From Paraspadella gotoi (taxonomy: Eukaryota; Chaetognatha): a DNA stretch of 64,000 nucleotides. Made by a program: the position numbers and the translations under genes. The notes beneath the pieces were generated by a model that saw only the letters and a program-made list of their open reading frames with translations, did no database searches and was not told the origin of the DNA. Positions 13,313 through 27,391 of this stretch are shown piece after piece. Position 1 is the first letter of the stretch. Each line of letters begins with the position of its first letter. Location of the stretch: the NCBI GenBank assembly GCA_051294375.1, contig CM119269.1:9979056-10043055 (forward strand). Reading direction: 5' to 3'.

Positions 13313-13520
13313 NNNNNNNNNNNNNNNNNNNNNNNNNNNNNNNNNNNNNNNNNNNNNNNNNNNNNNNNNNNNNNNNNNNNNNNNNNNNNNNNNNNNNNNN
13401 NNNNNNNNNNNNNNNNNNNNNNNNNNNNNNNNNNNNNNNNNNNNNNNNNNNNNNNNNNNNNNNNNNNNNNNNNNNNNNNNNNNNNNNNNNNNNNNNNNNN
13501 NNNNNNNNNNNNNNNNNNNN
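13313..13520. other. Assembly gap (208 N)
   Basis: Run of N bordered on the right by a minisatellite. Confidence 1.
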
Positions 13521-13800
13521 AGGTGGCATATTTAATGTCGACAACAGAGAAGGCATCATTCCTTAAATGATGGCATACAGTCTTATAGGCAGATAACAAC
13601 GACGACATCGAAATGTTTCTCCAAATGATGGCATTATCAATGTCGACAACAGAGACGGCATCATTCCTGAATACTGATGCGGCATACTTAAGTGGGCAAT
13701 AACAGAAGACGAGCATTATTGCCTGAGAATGATGGCATATTACTTAATGGCAATAACAGAGGACGGCATTAATTCCTGAAATGATTGTGCATATTTAGAT
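13521..13800. repeat. Degenerate minisatellite GATGGCATATT...CAACAGAGACGGCATCATTCC
   Basis: About six units near 50 bp. It starts exactly at the right edge of an N gap, so the array probably continues into the gap. Confidence 0.85.
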
Positions 13801-15462
13801 GACAGGCAGACAGCAAAGCGTAGTCAACGGTTCAAGCGGAAAATCGCTTCCGCTGGAGAACAAAAACCTTTGTTCTTCTCTTTTGTTTTTTTGTCTCGTT
13901 TCGCGATCGTTTTATTTCGCCGTCCTTATTGTTTTTTTGTATTGCGTAAAGAGAAAACAAATTATAGAGTGACTCGTCTCGGTATCGCGTCCGGGGCTTT
14001 CAGGTTATGTTTCGTTTTCTAAGACATAATTATAAGTACACTCTTCCTTCTTTGTAATTTCCCACATTTTGTTAATATAACGTAATTCTGTCTAAATAAT
14101 TGACTGTTCCAAACCGATGTTTCTATCAAACTATTTACATAGATGAGTTGAAAACACTAGGTTCAGGTAATGTACCAGAATACTCGTTTCATGATGTATT
14201 ACTTATATAATAACAAATGTTTACTTTATAATTTTATTATTTAAACGCCAAAGTATGAGACGCAACACTTTGGAATAAACTTCAATTGTTTTACTTTCTT
14301 CACCATCTAATTTAATTTCATACTTTTATCTTTCTTATCCTCTGCCTCGGTATTCTCTTTATTTATAAAAATTAAGCTTCTCATCTCGAAACTCTATCAG
14401 TCAATCATGAAAAAAAAAACCTAGACATAAAAATGCACATATACTATTAAAAATATATAATTTACTTTAAAAATTATAATATTGAATATTATCAAATATT
14501 TAAGTTTTATTCCATATTGAAGAATGCTTAAAACTTAACGTTTAGCTTAATATGATTGTTATTTAATATAGTACTTTTAAACATTGATATCCTACGTCAA
14601 GTAGTGTAGTCGTTTTTATTTTCTGTTTTTTTAAAACAAAGAAAACAACGCTATCGCAACAAACGCGCAACAATTGATGATTCAACAATGAGACCAACAC
14701 GATGAAAAGTTCATGCAGAATCTGAGTATTACATCAGGTACTGAGTAATAAAACTAACGTCAGTATCTTAAGTAATTCTCTCACGCTGCAGATAATATCC
14801 GACGCATAATCAAAAATATAAGGACGCATCATCACGAAATTCACGACGCAGCGGATAACCTAGAAAGACTGAAAACGTTATGCATACGCTACGCAGTACG
14901 CATTTTTGATTGCAACCTTCTAAATATTCTTATACGAAATCTATATCTAACGATCGTGTATCAAAAAAATTTAATTAATCATTAAAAAGTGACCAAAGGA
15001 CGGAGATAGTGTTATGGCAAATAAAAGTAATTTAAAGAATTGACGTTTTTTATTTTCAGATTGACTAGATCTGGATAGCGTTTTTCCTTCAAGAAAACTA
15101 ATGTGAAAAAAGTAAGCTTATAGAATCGTGAAAACACGACAAATTCAGTGTAATTAAAATGGAGTTTTTGTCGTATTTTCACGATTCTATCAGCTTACTT
15201 TTTTCACATTATTACTTTTAAATAATTCTATAATTTCAATTACTTGTACCTAAAATACAGCTCGTTTTACAACTGAACATTTAATATTATTCAAAACTGT
15301 CCCTTCAATTTTTTTTTCATTTAGGTCAATTTTAGATTCAATTTTCTCTACCAATTGGTTCCATGAGATTCAATTCGATTCAATTTGATTCAATCCTTTG
15401 GAGTGCTAGATATAATGCCCTTAACCATTTCCCCAAATTCCGCTTCCTCCCCTTAAACTTAC
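13801..15462. other. AT-rich intron or downstream sequence of the MAM gene
   Basis: Searched for the expected GP..DHT exon of MAM-4 and found none. Contains the 44-bp hairpin and degenerate GACGCA words (14790-14910). Confidence 0.6.
15100..15210. repeat. Near-perfect 44-bp inverted repeat (hairpin)
   Basis: Arms 15100-15143 and 15167-15210 are reverse complements with two mismatches; the loop is 23 nt. It could be a small palindromic transposon remnant or a hairpin RNA source. It lies in the intron following exon 15463-15561. Confidence 0.85.
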
Positions 15463-15561
15463 CCGATTGAGTTTTCGATCCCTTAACACGAATCCAATCA
15501 AAATCGTCCCACGAAGATTGAGTGAAGCCGCAGCTCAAGTCAGTCTCGAAATCGCAAGTTC
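15463..15561 (-). CDS. First exon of MAM-4 (TCDFETDLSCGF...DDFDW)
   Basis: 99 bp, phase 1 in and phase 1 out, intact, single copy. The acceptor ends in CACCCGCAG and the donor is CGG|GTAAGT. The peptide has TCDFETDLSCGFTQSS, WDDFDWIRVKG and SKTQS, a typical MAM opening with both early cysteines. The one-base phase from exon H completes an Arg codon. The next exon should carry GP..DHT but was not found at lower coordinates; it may be beyond gap 13313-13520 or too diverged to see. Confidence 0.88.
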
Positions 15562-16468
15562 CTGCGGGTGAGTATCGGAGTCAGGTGAGGTAAGTAATCG
15601 AACGGGTGAGGGTCAAGTTATGTCCAATAATGTCACGTGTTTATGGACAAGTAATAGTCGAGACTATTCATTGTTGTCGACAGATAAATTTCAAATAATT
15701 ATTTCTAATCCGTCCAAATTTTACTTTTTACATAGTAATTTGATAAAATAAAATAAACTCATCATTTTAATTCATAATAATAAATAAACCACAAAATGAA
15801 ATAACCCTTAGTTTTGTTAAAAATAAAAAGGACAGAAATAGACAGAAAGACGTAACAAAAAAAAAACAGGCGTTTAGATAGAGAGACAGAGAAGTATCAA
15901 TACAGACAGCAAGCCTGCGCAGACTGACTGGCGTTCAGAGAGAGAGAGAGTTAATTTGATAAATTAATGAATAAGTTTCTTGATTAAATGATAATTTGTT
16001 TTAAGCATGATAGCGACATTGGTCGACATTGTATAAACCAACGACGAAGTCATAAAAACGAAGTCAAGACAAACAAATAACATTAAAACAACAACAACGA
16101 CAACGACGACAAAAACAAACACACAAGCGCGAAACTTTGGCGCGGGTTTACGTCAAGTCTTGTTGCGGCGGCGGCTGCGGCGGCGGCGGTGAAGGCAAAG
16201 TCCGTGAAGACGCCTTAATGCGGCACTTTTAATCAAGTTTCTTCGTCATAAAAATGTCATATATCTCCTTTGTTCTTCATTTCCCTTCTCCTGCCGCCGC
16301 CGCCGCCGATGCCGCCGCCGTCGCCACCATCGCTTAAAATCATGAAAAGGAAATGATTAAAAATGGCAGATGACAGAGACAGAGACAAAGAGGGGGTGAA
16401 GAGAGGGAAAATAAAAGAGAGATAGGGAGAAAGAAAAGAGACACATACAGAGAGAGGGAGAGAGAGAG

Positions 16469-16559
<91 letters not shown>

Positions 16560-19500
16560 AACCGGTGGAAATTAATTTTGTCAATAAATCGATTCTCTTC
16601 CTGCAATACGATGCAAGATTGCAATTTTCCAGAGAGGCAACTTACCACCTGACCTTAACCTAACCAGCGAATAGATAAGGTGGCGGCAGCTCACTTAATA
16701 TCAACTACACCAGTGAACTAAAGGTGAGTTTTTGGGTAAGGTATCATCGGGAGACTTTGTCGGCCTTGAGATGTGATTGCTCGTCTCCTTCCCGGATCAT
16801 CCGAAAGCCGACGAATCACATACCTTATTCTAAACTTAGATTGACCAATGACAGAAGTCATCGGGCGTAATTGGCGATTGAGCCCAAGACTCTTTTCAGC
16901 ATTCAACCTCGAGAAACAATCTTTCTTCTTATTACAAACAAACTGTAATTGAATAAATAAGTATTAATAATTGCCTCCTTAGTCATCGTATCTGTTATCA
17001 TCTTTGTCGTCGCCTTTATCATTGTCCTTCGATAATAAACTATTGTCTTCACTTAATAATTATCTTTGTTATTTGAATAAACGTTAACCGTGTGTAAGGG
17101 TTATTTTTTAAACGAATCGGAATAGTTCGTCAGACGACGACGACGACGACGACGACGACGACTTACTTTTCGGGGGACAGTCCCCTCTGTAAATGGCGAG
17201 ATCGTCCATCGCAATGTCCCAAGAGTAAGTGTAGAGGTTCTTCACTCTAAAATCAATCTAAAAAGGGAGAGTGGAATAACAAAAGAAAACATTTGGAATA
17301 TAGTTCACTTTTTTAAGTTAGTAAATCAATTTAAAAATTTCTAAAAAAAGGAAAAAGATATTCATTAAATTCAAGAATATGAGAAACGTTGAATGCTTAA
17401 GAGGAAAAAATAAATAAATATTTGCGACGGGGAATTTCATCCTTATGCGCAAGGAAAATAAGACAAATAATTCTTTAAAAAAATTTTAAAAAAGCAGGCG
17501 GTTTTTAAAAACAAAATGTGTTGCGACGCAGTGACTCTATTTTCACGTGTATTTCTCTTTGATCACATGATATGATATGATATGACCTGACATGACACGA
17601 CATGACTAAAAAACTTTCTTTGCCCGTGTATTTATGACATGCATTGCAACGAAATTCCGTCTTTTATTTCTTATAGTTTAATGATTTCCTGAAAGGCAGC
17701 GCGAGTTGTCCCTTAGATTTGAGGTTTTCTCCAGTTTCAACAAATGAGTAATCAACTATAGGCGAATTATATGCATTTAATGAAATTGGTACAACCATTT
17801 AATGTAAGTGTAACAGACCGACCGACCGACAGTTCGACCGAAAAGTGACTTATAGGGTTGCTCCGCGAGTATTCGCGGCGCAACTAATACACGAGCGATT
17901 TCTATAAAAAAGAAATATTAGTGATTTTTTGAGAAATGAAAGTCTCCTTTTGCTCTGACCTGCACGTCGACTCCTGATGGCGCCTCTAGCGGCAGAGTGT
18001 AGTGTCGCCAGACGTCGTCGTCTTCACCAACGACTGAGAAGACGTTCGTCTTAGATCCGGAGAATTTGAGAAAAATGTCGAAGGAGGGAGCCTGGGGATG
18101 GGGGATAAAGGGATTGGGGATAAATGTTTGGGAATTAAAGATCGGGGGATTGAGGAGAGGATGGGATAAGGGAATGGGAATAAGGGATAGGGATGAAGAA
18201 ATGGAGTTAGGGATCGGGGATAAAGGTTTGAGGATAAAGGATTGGAGAATGGGGATTAGGAAAGGGCTACCGGAGGCCATCTAATTCCATCTATTTCCCA
18301 TCTCCACCCCATCTCCCCTCCATCTCTATCCCATCTACTTCCCATCTCTTTCTCTTCTCATTCTCATCCACTTCCCATCTCCTTCCCATCTCTTACCCAT
18401 CTACTTCCCATCTCTTTCTCATCACCTTCCCATCTCTTTCTTACCGACCATCCCTGACGGCGGAGAAAAAATTCGACGCAGAATGGCTCCATGACTGGAT
18501 TGGTGGGTCGAGGCGAGATCGGGGCTGAAAAAGAAAGGGAAGGAAAGAAAAACAGGAAAGAAAGGAAGAAAGAAAGGAAGGTAGTAAAATGGGAGGATAG
18601 GAATAAAAATAAAAGAAAAGAGTAGGAATGGAAAATGAAAAAGATAGTGGGAGAATATTAAATAAAAGGAAAGATTAGAAAAAGTAAGAAAAGTAAAAAA
18701 AAAGAAAGATAAAAAAAAGGAAAAATTAGAAATCAGATACTAAAAACTAAACATCTCAGTTATAACATTTTTCTCTTCAAATTATAATAATTACAAAGAC
18801 TAACCCGGAGTCGACGTTTGCTCCAGGACGAAAACTGGTGAGGCCAAAACGCAATCGTAGTTTTTTCCATATCCGGCGGATGTGACGTGAACGTAATGAC
18901 CTGAAAGACGAAACGGAAAATGTGAGTCGTCGTCATTAAATTCGTCGTCGTCATCATCGTCTATATCATCATCGTCATCCTCTTTGTCATCGTCGTCGTC
19001 TTCATCCTTATCGTGAGAATCTCGAAAACCCTAATCTTCTCATCTCTTCCCATCAAATCTTTCGTCAAACATCAAAAACTTTCATTTTCTCAAAACCGAA
19101 AAATCTTTCAAAATCTCGAATTAATTAAAAATCTCATTTTTCTCCTTTTTTAATTTTTTTTCAGTCGAAAAATTTCTGAGATCCAAAGATTTCTGTCACA
19201 ATCCTTTAAATTTCTTTATATTCTATCGGTTGCTACGTAAAAAATTGAAACAATGCAAACATGCAAATTTCATAATAACTATTCACCTTACAATGATATA
19301 TATACATTTTGTATTCATTTTGAGAATTAATGTGCTAAATGCGAACACAATAGTTTGCAAAATTTTGAAGGGACATCAGATGCACAGGTGAGGTAAATTG
19401 AATTAAGACATTTTTTGTGGGATTTAATTAAATACTGCACTTGTATTCTTAATTCAGTTTGCAAAATATTGCTTACAATGTCTTGAAATCAATCACAAAC

Positions 19501-21225
19501 CCTCATCAAGTGACCTCAAAATTTATTCGACCACAACCACAACCAACCGTCGAGTGTGCCGAGGGTGTGATCAGCTTTGGGTCCCACAGTCGTATCCTTG
19601 AAGTGACCCGTCCCGATTTCCCAAATCTTTCCTTTGTCTGGAGTTGAGGTGTAACCGCAGAAGGTTGAGTTCTGAGAATGAGAAGGAGAAGGAGAATGAG
19701 AAGGAAGAAGAAACATTCCGAGAATGTTGAAAGACTTTCCAAAAAAGTTACATTCTGAGAAGATAGAAAAACATTATTGAATTGTAGACAGACGCTGAGA
19801 GAAAAAGGAAGAAGAGACATTCTGAGAAAGTTTCAAGAAATATTACTTTTTTTACAAAGTAGAGAAACATTCGAGTCAGGATATAAAATAGGCAAAAAGG
19901 AAGTGAAATTTCCTGAAATTTACATAAAATAAGGAAAATCAGGAAAAGGAAAAATTCTAAATAAAATTGTAAAAATTTTCAAATCAAACTTTTTTTTTTG
20001 ACTTTGGAAGGAAATTTTCTAAAAAAATTAGGAAAATAAAGAAAATGAAATTGATTTACTGGAGGAATGAAAATAAGAGACATTCAAGTGAGCGTGAACG
20101 AGTACTGGTCAAACAGAGAAAGAGAGAGATAGATAGGTTAACATACTTAAATTAGGCAAAACACTGAAAGAGTCTTTTTACTCAAAACTTATTTCCGCCC
20201 AATCAACCCCCACCAAGAGCTCTCTCCATCCCCAATACGTACCTCGAAGTCGCACCGCGTCCCCTCGACGAGACGTGGCACGAAAGGGGGCGCTGTCGGT
20301 GGCGCCACCGTCGCGTTGACGCAGGCGCCATCTTTGAGAGAGACGTCGTCGACGGCGACGTCGCTCCGGAAGTTGTCGCCTTTGATCCCTTCGAGGATGA
20401 GCTCGAATGAGGAAGAGGGGGAAGAGATGGGGAGCTGTGGGAGGAGGAGAGGGAGGGGAAGGAAGAGGGGAGAGAGAGGGGGAGGAAGGGAGGAAGGAGA
20501 GGGAGAGAAGAGGGAGGAAAAAGTGGGAGAGAGGACGGGTTGAGGGGTAGGGTAGAAGGAAGGATTGGAATAAATGAATGAATTAACATTACATTTGAAA
20601 TGATTGATCGATTAATTGAGAGAATTAAATTAAAGCATTTGATTCTAGGCTTTATACGCGAAGTACAGAGCAAGTAAAAGCAAATCTATGCGAAATCTAT
20701 TTAATTCATTTCAACCTAATTCAATTCTATTTCATTTCATTCAATTCAATTCTATTCATTTCAATTCAATTCAATTCACTTCTATTTTATTCTATTCCAT
20801 TCTAATCCATTTCTATTCTATTCAATTCAATTCAATTGTCTCGCTGCCCCCCCCCATCAACCTGAGCCTTGATCCAAATGTCTCCAAAATTTCCTGTCTT
20901 GTGAAAAAGAGTTTTTGTTTCGTCTGAGGCTCCGTTGCCTAATTCGCGTTGCAGAATGTTGAGGGTTCCGTTGCCGTCGCCGTACATGTGGTACCTGGAT
21001 TGAGAGAGGGGAGGAGGGGGAGGGGAAGATGGGGAAGGGAGAAGGGAGGGAAGAAGGTAGGGAGTTAGGAAGGTTGGGGTAAGAAACAGGGAATAAGGAA
21101 GAGGAGGACAGAGAGAGAAAGCGAGGAGGGGGAAGTGAGAGAAAGAAAGTGAAATGTACACTTGTATACACTCGTATAAAGTACGTCTATTGGGCTTTTC
21201 GTCTAAATAATACAGAAGAGAGAGA

Positions 21226-21276
<51 letters not shown>

Positions 21277-24200
21277 AGAGAGAGAAGAGAGAGAGAGTGA
21301 GAGAGAGAGAGAATGAATACAATTATAAAAAAGCACAACATCACTATGAGTAACCCAATTACTTATAATTCGTGTTTCATCGCCGGCCTAGGTGCACAAT
21401 ATGTTCATCCCGCCTATAAGCTACAAAGTTACCTTCAGTCGTGAGCAGGTGGCTCGTTTAGTAATACCATCAGCTCATGACCATTATAGAACCGGGATCA
21501 ATTCCAAATGGTAACTACCCTGCGGGAAGCGTGAGGACGGCCGTAAACCGCCTTGAGGGCCTAAAAAACCCTCAAGCCTGTTTGCAAGCCCAGGACACGT
21601 CCCATTGCTGATGAGAGGGCACAGAAGATACGGATAATAATCTTCTGCCCACTTAGCGCTTCATCAACATTATTTTCTACAACAACAACGACAAAACGAC
21701 GACGACGACGACGACTTTACCAAAAGGTGAAACAGGCTTCGCTAATTGGCTGGAATGAGGGAGAGTGAAAGAGAGCCTTGTCCTTTCTCTTCACCGGATT
21801 GCTCGTCTCGATGTAGATCATTCCACCTAAGATAAAATGGACAATTTACAGAAATAAGATGTATGTGCCTGAGCAATCAGAATGTCAAAAGTTGTTTTCA
21901 CAACCACAATGGCAGCCTTTTTCATTTTATAATTTTTATAGTTAAAGCTTAAAGAAAAAAAAATTCAGCTTTAAAAAAAAATTACAAAAGAACATCGATC
22001 TTGCAAGAATTTTTTTTTCATACTGCCAAGACATTATACTAACTAATAAATGTAAAAGAAATGAAAATATTTAGTTTAAGCTTTTTTCGTAATGAGTTTG
22101 AAGTATCAAAAAGGAGGTGGGGGAAAGTTCTTGAAAGACACACGCACTAGTTGTTATGACATTAAGCATTCTCAATTTATTATATAGTATCATAAACGTC
22201 AGGGAATTTTCCAACTAATAAAATGATCAAATATCAATCATAGTCAGTCAGTTAAGAGTTATAACAACTCTTTTCATTTCACTCCCACTTGAAATCCGTT
22301 TAGCTTTATCAAAGGTTGTTAATCAGTTATCGGTTGTCATTTGATCGGGAAACGAATAATTACTTTAATCATATGTAATCAAGTATCGAAACGAGCATGA
22401 TTGATATAAATATTTAATTTGGTTTTCAAAATTAAACACCGAAAAAATTGATGTGAATATAGAAAAACAACCCAATAACAAATAAATAATTTACAAATAT
22501 CATATACTAAACGAGAAATACATCATTTTCCAAGCCAAGAAACGAATTAGTTGCTAAGAATAAATCGGACGAAAAAAAAAACAAACAAAGAAAAAAAATC
22601 AATCAATTTAGTGAGAAAGAAAGACCAAGAGGTAAATAGAGAAGAAAGAAAGAAAGAAACAAGAAAGAAAGGAAAGAAAAAGAAGAAAGAAAGAAAGAAG
22701 AAGAAAGAAAAGAAGAAGAAACGGTGATAATTTAATTTTGTCAATAAATCGATTTCCTTCCTGCAATCACGATGCAAGATTGCAATTTTCCAGAGAGGCA
22801 ATCTTACCACCTGACCTTACCTAACCAGCGAATAGATAAGGTGACGGCAGCTCACTTCAAATATCAACATGTACCAGTTCGAATAGGTATCGAAAGAGCT
22901 AGTTTTTGGGTAAGGTATCATGGGAAGACTTTGTCGGCCTTGAGTAGTCATTGCTCGTCTCCTTCCGGATCATCCGAAAGCCGACGAATCCAAACTTATC
23001 TAAACTTCAATGAACAGTCATTCGGGCGTAATGGCGATTGAGCCAAGGACTGCTTTTCACATTCAACCTCGAGAAACAATCTCTTCTTTTACAAAACAAA
23101 CTCTAATTGAAAAATAAGTATAATAATTGCCTCCCTTCATCATCGTATTCGTTCATCATCTTTGTCGTCTGCCTTTTCATTGTCCTTCGATAATAACATA
23201 TTTCTTCACTACAATATATTATCTTTGTTATTGTAATAAACGTTAACCGTGTGTAAGGGTATTTTTAAACGAATCCGAAAGTTCGTCAGACGACCGACGA
23301 CGACGACGAGACGACACCGACGACGACGACTTATCTTTTCGGGGAACAGTCCCCTTCTGATAATGGCGAGATGTCCATCGCATGCCAGAAAAGTAGGGTT
23401 CACTCTAACCCAGGAAGGATACAGAATTGAATAGTAGTTCACTATTTTGAAGTAGTAAATTCATTTAAAAATTTCTAAAAAGGAAAAAGATACTCATTAA
23501 TTCTAAGAATATGAGAAACGTTGAATGCTAGAGGATAAAAATAAATATTTGGACGCAGGAATTCCACTATGCGCAAGGAAAATAAACAAAAATTCTTTAA
23601 AAAATTTAAAAAAGCAGGCGGTTTAAGACAACAACATGTTTGCGACGCAGTGACTCTATTTCACTGTATATTTCTCTTTGATCCATGATATGATATGATA
23701 TGACCTGACATGACACGACATAAGCTAAAAACTTTCTTTGCCCGTGTAATAATATTGAACGCATTGCAACGAAATTCCGTTCTTTATTCGTTATAGTTTA
23801 ATGATTTCCTGAAATGCAGCGCGAGTTGTCCACTTAGATTTTCCGAGGTTTCTTCCAGGTTTCAACAAATGGTAATCACTATAGGCGACATTATATGTCA
23901 TTTAATGAATTGGTACAACCATTTATGTAAGTGTAACAGACCGAGACGACAAAGTTCGAACCACGAAAAGTGACTCTATAGGGTGCTTCCGCGAGTATTC
24001 GCGGCGCAACCAATACACCAGCGTTTCTAGTAAATAAGAATATTAGTGATTTTTTGAGAAATGTAAATAGTCTCCTTTGCTCTGACCTGCACGCGATCCT
24101 GTGCGCCTCTACGGCAGAGTGTAGTGTCGCCCAGCGTCGTCGTCTTCACCAACGACGAGAAGACGTTCGTCTTAGATCCGGAGAATTTGAGGAAAAATGT

Positions 24201-27200
24201 CGAAGGAGGGAGCCTGGGATGGGATAAGGGATTTGGGGATAAATGTTTGGAATTAAGATCGGGGATTAGGAGAGGATGGGATAAGGAATGGGAAAAGGGA
24301 TAGGGATGAAGAAATGGAGTTAGGGATCGGGGATAAAGGTTTGAGGATAAAGGATTGGAGAATGGGATAGAAAGGGCTACCGGAGGCCATCTTAATTTCA
24401 TCTATTCCCCATCTCCCCCCATCTCCCCTCCATCTCTATCCCATTCACTTCCCATCTCTTTCTCTCTCATTCTCATCCACTCCCTCTCCTTCCCATCTCT
24501 TACCCATCTACTTCCCATCTCTTTCTCATCACCTTCCCATCTCTTTCTTACCGACCATCCCTGACGGCGGAGAAAAAATTCGACGCAGATGGCTCCATGA
24601 CTGGATTGGTGGGTCGAGGCGAGATCGGGGCTGGAAAAAGAAGGGAAGGGAAAGAAAAACAGGAAAGAAAGAAGAAAGAAAAGGAAGGTAGTAAAATGGG
24701 AGGATAGGATAAATAAATAAAGAAAAGAGTAGGAATGGAAAATGAAAAGATAGTGCGAGAATATTAAATAAAAGGAAGATAGAAAAAGTAAGAAAAGTAA
24801 AAAAAAGAAAGAATAAAAAAAAGGAAAAAATTAGAAATAGATACTAAACAACTAAACATCTCAGTTATAACATTTCTCTTTCAAATTAAATAATTACAAA
24901 AACCTAACCCGGAGTCACGTTTCGTCAGGACGAAAACTGGTGAGGCCAAAACGCAATCGTAGTTTTTTCCATACCGGCGGATGTCACGTGAACGTAATGA
25001 CCTGAAAGACGAAACGGAAAATGTGAGTCGTCGTCATTAAATTCGTCGTCGTCATCATCGCTATAATCATCATGTTCCATCTCTTGTCATCGTCGTCTCT
25101 CATCCTTATCGTGAGAATCTCGAAAACCTAATCTTCTCATCTCTTCCCATCAAATCTTTCGTCAAACATCAAAAACTTTCATTTTCTCAAAAACCGGAAA
25201 AATCTTTCAAAATCTCGAATTAATTAAAATCTCATTTTTCTCCTTTTTAATTTTTTTTTCAGTCGAAAAATTTCTGAGATCCAAAGATTTCTGTTACATT
25301 CAATCCTTAAATTTCTTTATATTCATCGGTGTGCTACGTAAAAAAATTGAAACAATGCAAACATGCAAAATTAATAATAACTATTCAGGCATTCACCTAT
25401 ATAGTATATATATACATTTTGTATTCATTTTTGAGAATTATGTGCTAAATGCGAACACAATAGTTGCAAAATTTGAAAAGGATCAGATGCAACAGGTGAG
25501 GTAAATTGAATTAAGACATTTTTTGTGGGATTTAATTAAATACTGCACTTTATTCTTAATTCATGTTTGCAAAATATTGCTTACAATGTCTTTGAAATCA
25601 ATCACAAACCCTCATCAAGTGACCTCAAAATTTATTCGACCACAACCACAACCAACCGTCGAGGTGATCGGAGGGTGATCAGCTTTGGGTCCCACAGTCG
25701 TATCTCTTGAAGTGACCCGTCCCGATTTCCCAAATTTCCTTTGTCTGGAGTTGAGTGTAACCGCAGAAGGTGAGTTCGGATGAATGTGAGAAGAGAAAGG
25801 AAGAATGAGAGAGAGAGAAGAAGAAACATTCCGAGAATGTTGAAAGACTTTCCAAAAGTTACATTCTGAGGAAGATAGAAAAACATTTTGAATTGTAGAC
25901 AGACGCTGAGAGAAAAAGGAGAAAGAGACATTCTGAAGAAAGTTTCAAGAAATTTTACTTTTTTTACAAAGTAGAGAAACATTCGAGTCAGGATATAAAA
26001 TAGGCAAAAAGGAAGTGAAATTTCCTGAAATTTACATAAAATAAGGAAAATCAGGAAAAGGAAAAATTTCTAAATAAAATTGTAAAATTTTCATATCAAA
26101 CTTTTTTTTTTGACTTTGGAAGGAAATTTTCTAAAAAAAATTAGGAAAATAAAGAAAAGAAATTATTTACTGGAGGAATGAAAATAAGAGACATTCAAGT
26201 GAGCGTGAACGAGTACTGGTCAACAGGAGAAAGAGAGAGATAGATAGGTTAACATACTTAAATTAGGACAATTCTACTGAAAGAGTCTTTTTACTAAAAC
26301 TATTTGCCCCAATCAACCTCCACCAAGCTCTCTCCATCCAATACGTACCTCGAAGTCGCACCGCGTCCCCTCGACGAGACGTGCACGAAAGGGGGCGCTG
26401 TCGGTGGCGCCACCGTCGCGTTGACGCAGGCGCCATCTTTGAGAGAGACGTCTGCTCGCGGGCGACGTCGCCTCGGAAGTTGTCGCCTTTTGATTCCTTC
26501 GAGGATGAGCTCGAATGGAGAAGAGGGGAGGAGATGGGACTGGGGAGGAGAGAGGAGGGGAGGAAAGAGGGGGAGAGAAGGGGGAGGAAAGGAAGGGGGA
26601 GAGGGAGAGAAGAGGGAGGAAAAGTGGGGGAGAGGACGGGTTGAGAGGAGGGTAGAAGGAAGGATTGGAATAAATGAATGAATTAACATTACATTTGTAG
26701 AATGATGATCGATTAATGATGAGAGATATAAATTAAAGCATTAGATATCTAGCTTTATACGCGAAGTTACAGAGCAAGTAAAAGCAAATCTATTCGAAAT
26801 CTATTTAATTCATTTCAACCTAATTCAATTCTATTTCATTTCATTCAATTCAATTCTATTCATTTCAATTCAATTCAATTCACTTCTATTTATTCTATTC
26901 CCATTCAATCCATTTCATTTCTATTCAATTCAATTCAATTGTCTCGCTGCCCCCCCCCATCAACCTGAGCCTTGATCCAAAATGTCTCCAAAATTTCCTG
27001 TCTTGTGAAAAGAGTTTTGTTTCGTCTGAGGCTCCGTTGCTAATTCGCGTTGCAGAATGTTGAGGGTTCCGTTGCCGTCGCCGTACATGTGGTACCTGGA
27101 TTGAGAGGGGAGGAGGGGGAGGGGAAGATGGGGAAGGAGAAGGGAGGGAAGAAGGTAGGGAGTTAGGAAGGTTGGGGTAGAGAAACAGGGAATAGGAAGA

Positions 27201-27303
27201 GGACAGAGAGAGAAAGGGAGGAGGGGGAAGTGAGAGAAAGAAAGTTGAAATGTACACTTGTATACACTCGCTAAAAAGTACGTCTTTGGGCTTTTCGTCT
27301 AAT

Positions 27304-27391
<88 letters not shown>

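Larger units (their letters stand above)
16561..22612. repeat. Duplicated unit, copy 1 (about 6.05 kb)
   Basis: Contains MAM exons A-H, a SINE-like insertion and AG tracts. It starts directly after a GAAA microsatellite and ends at another GAAA-rich tract. It has the best-preserved exons of the three copies. Confidence 0.92.

Noticed and set aside
16718-16906. 62-codon minus frame in the duplicated unit
   Set aside because: Not preserved in copy 2, no MAM match and no splice sites in phase.
21430-21520. Functional tRNA gene
   Set aside because: A and B boxes are present but the acceptor stem and anticodon arm do not pair; better read as a SINE head.
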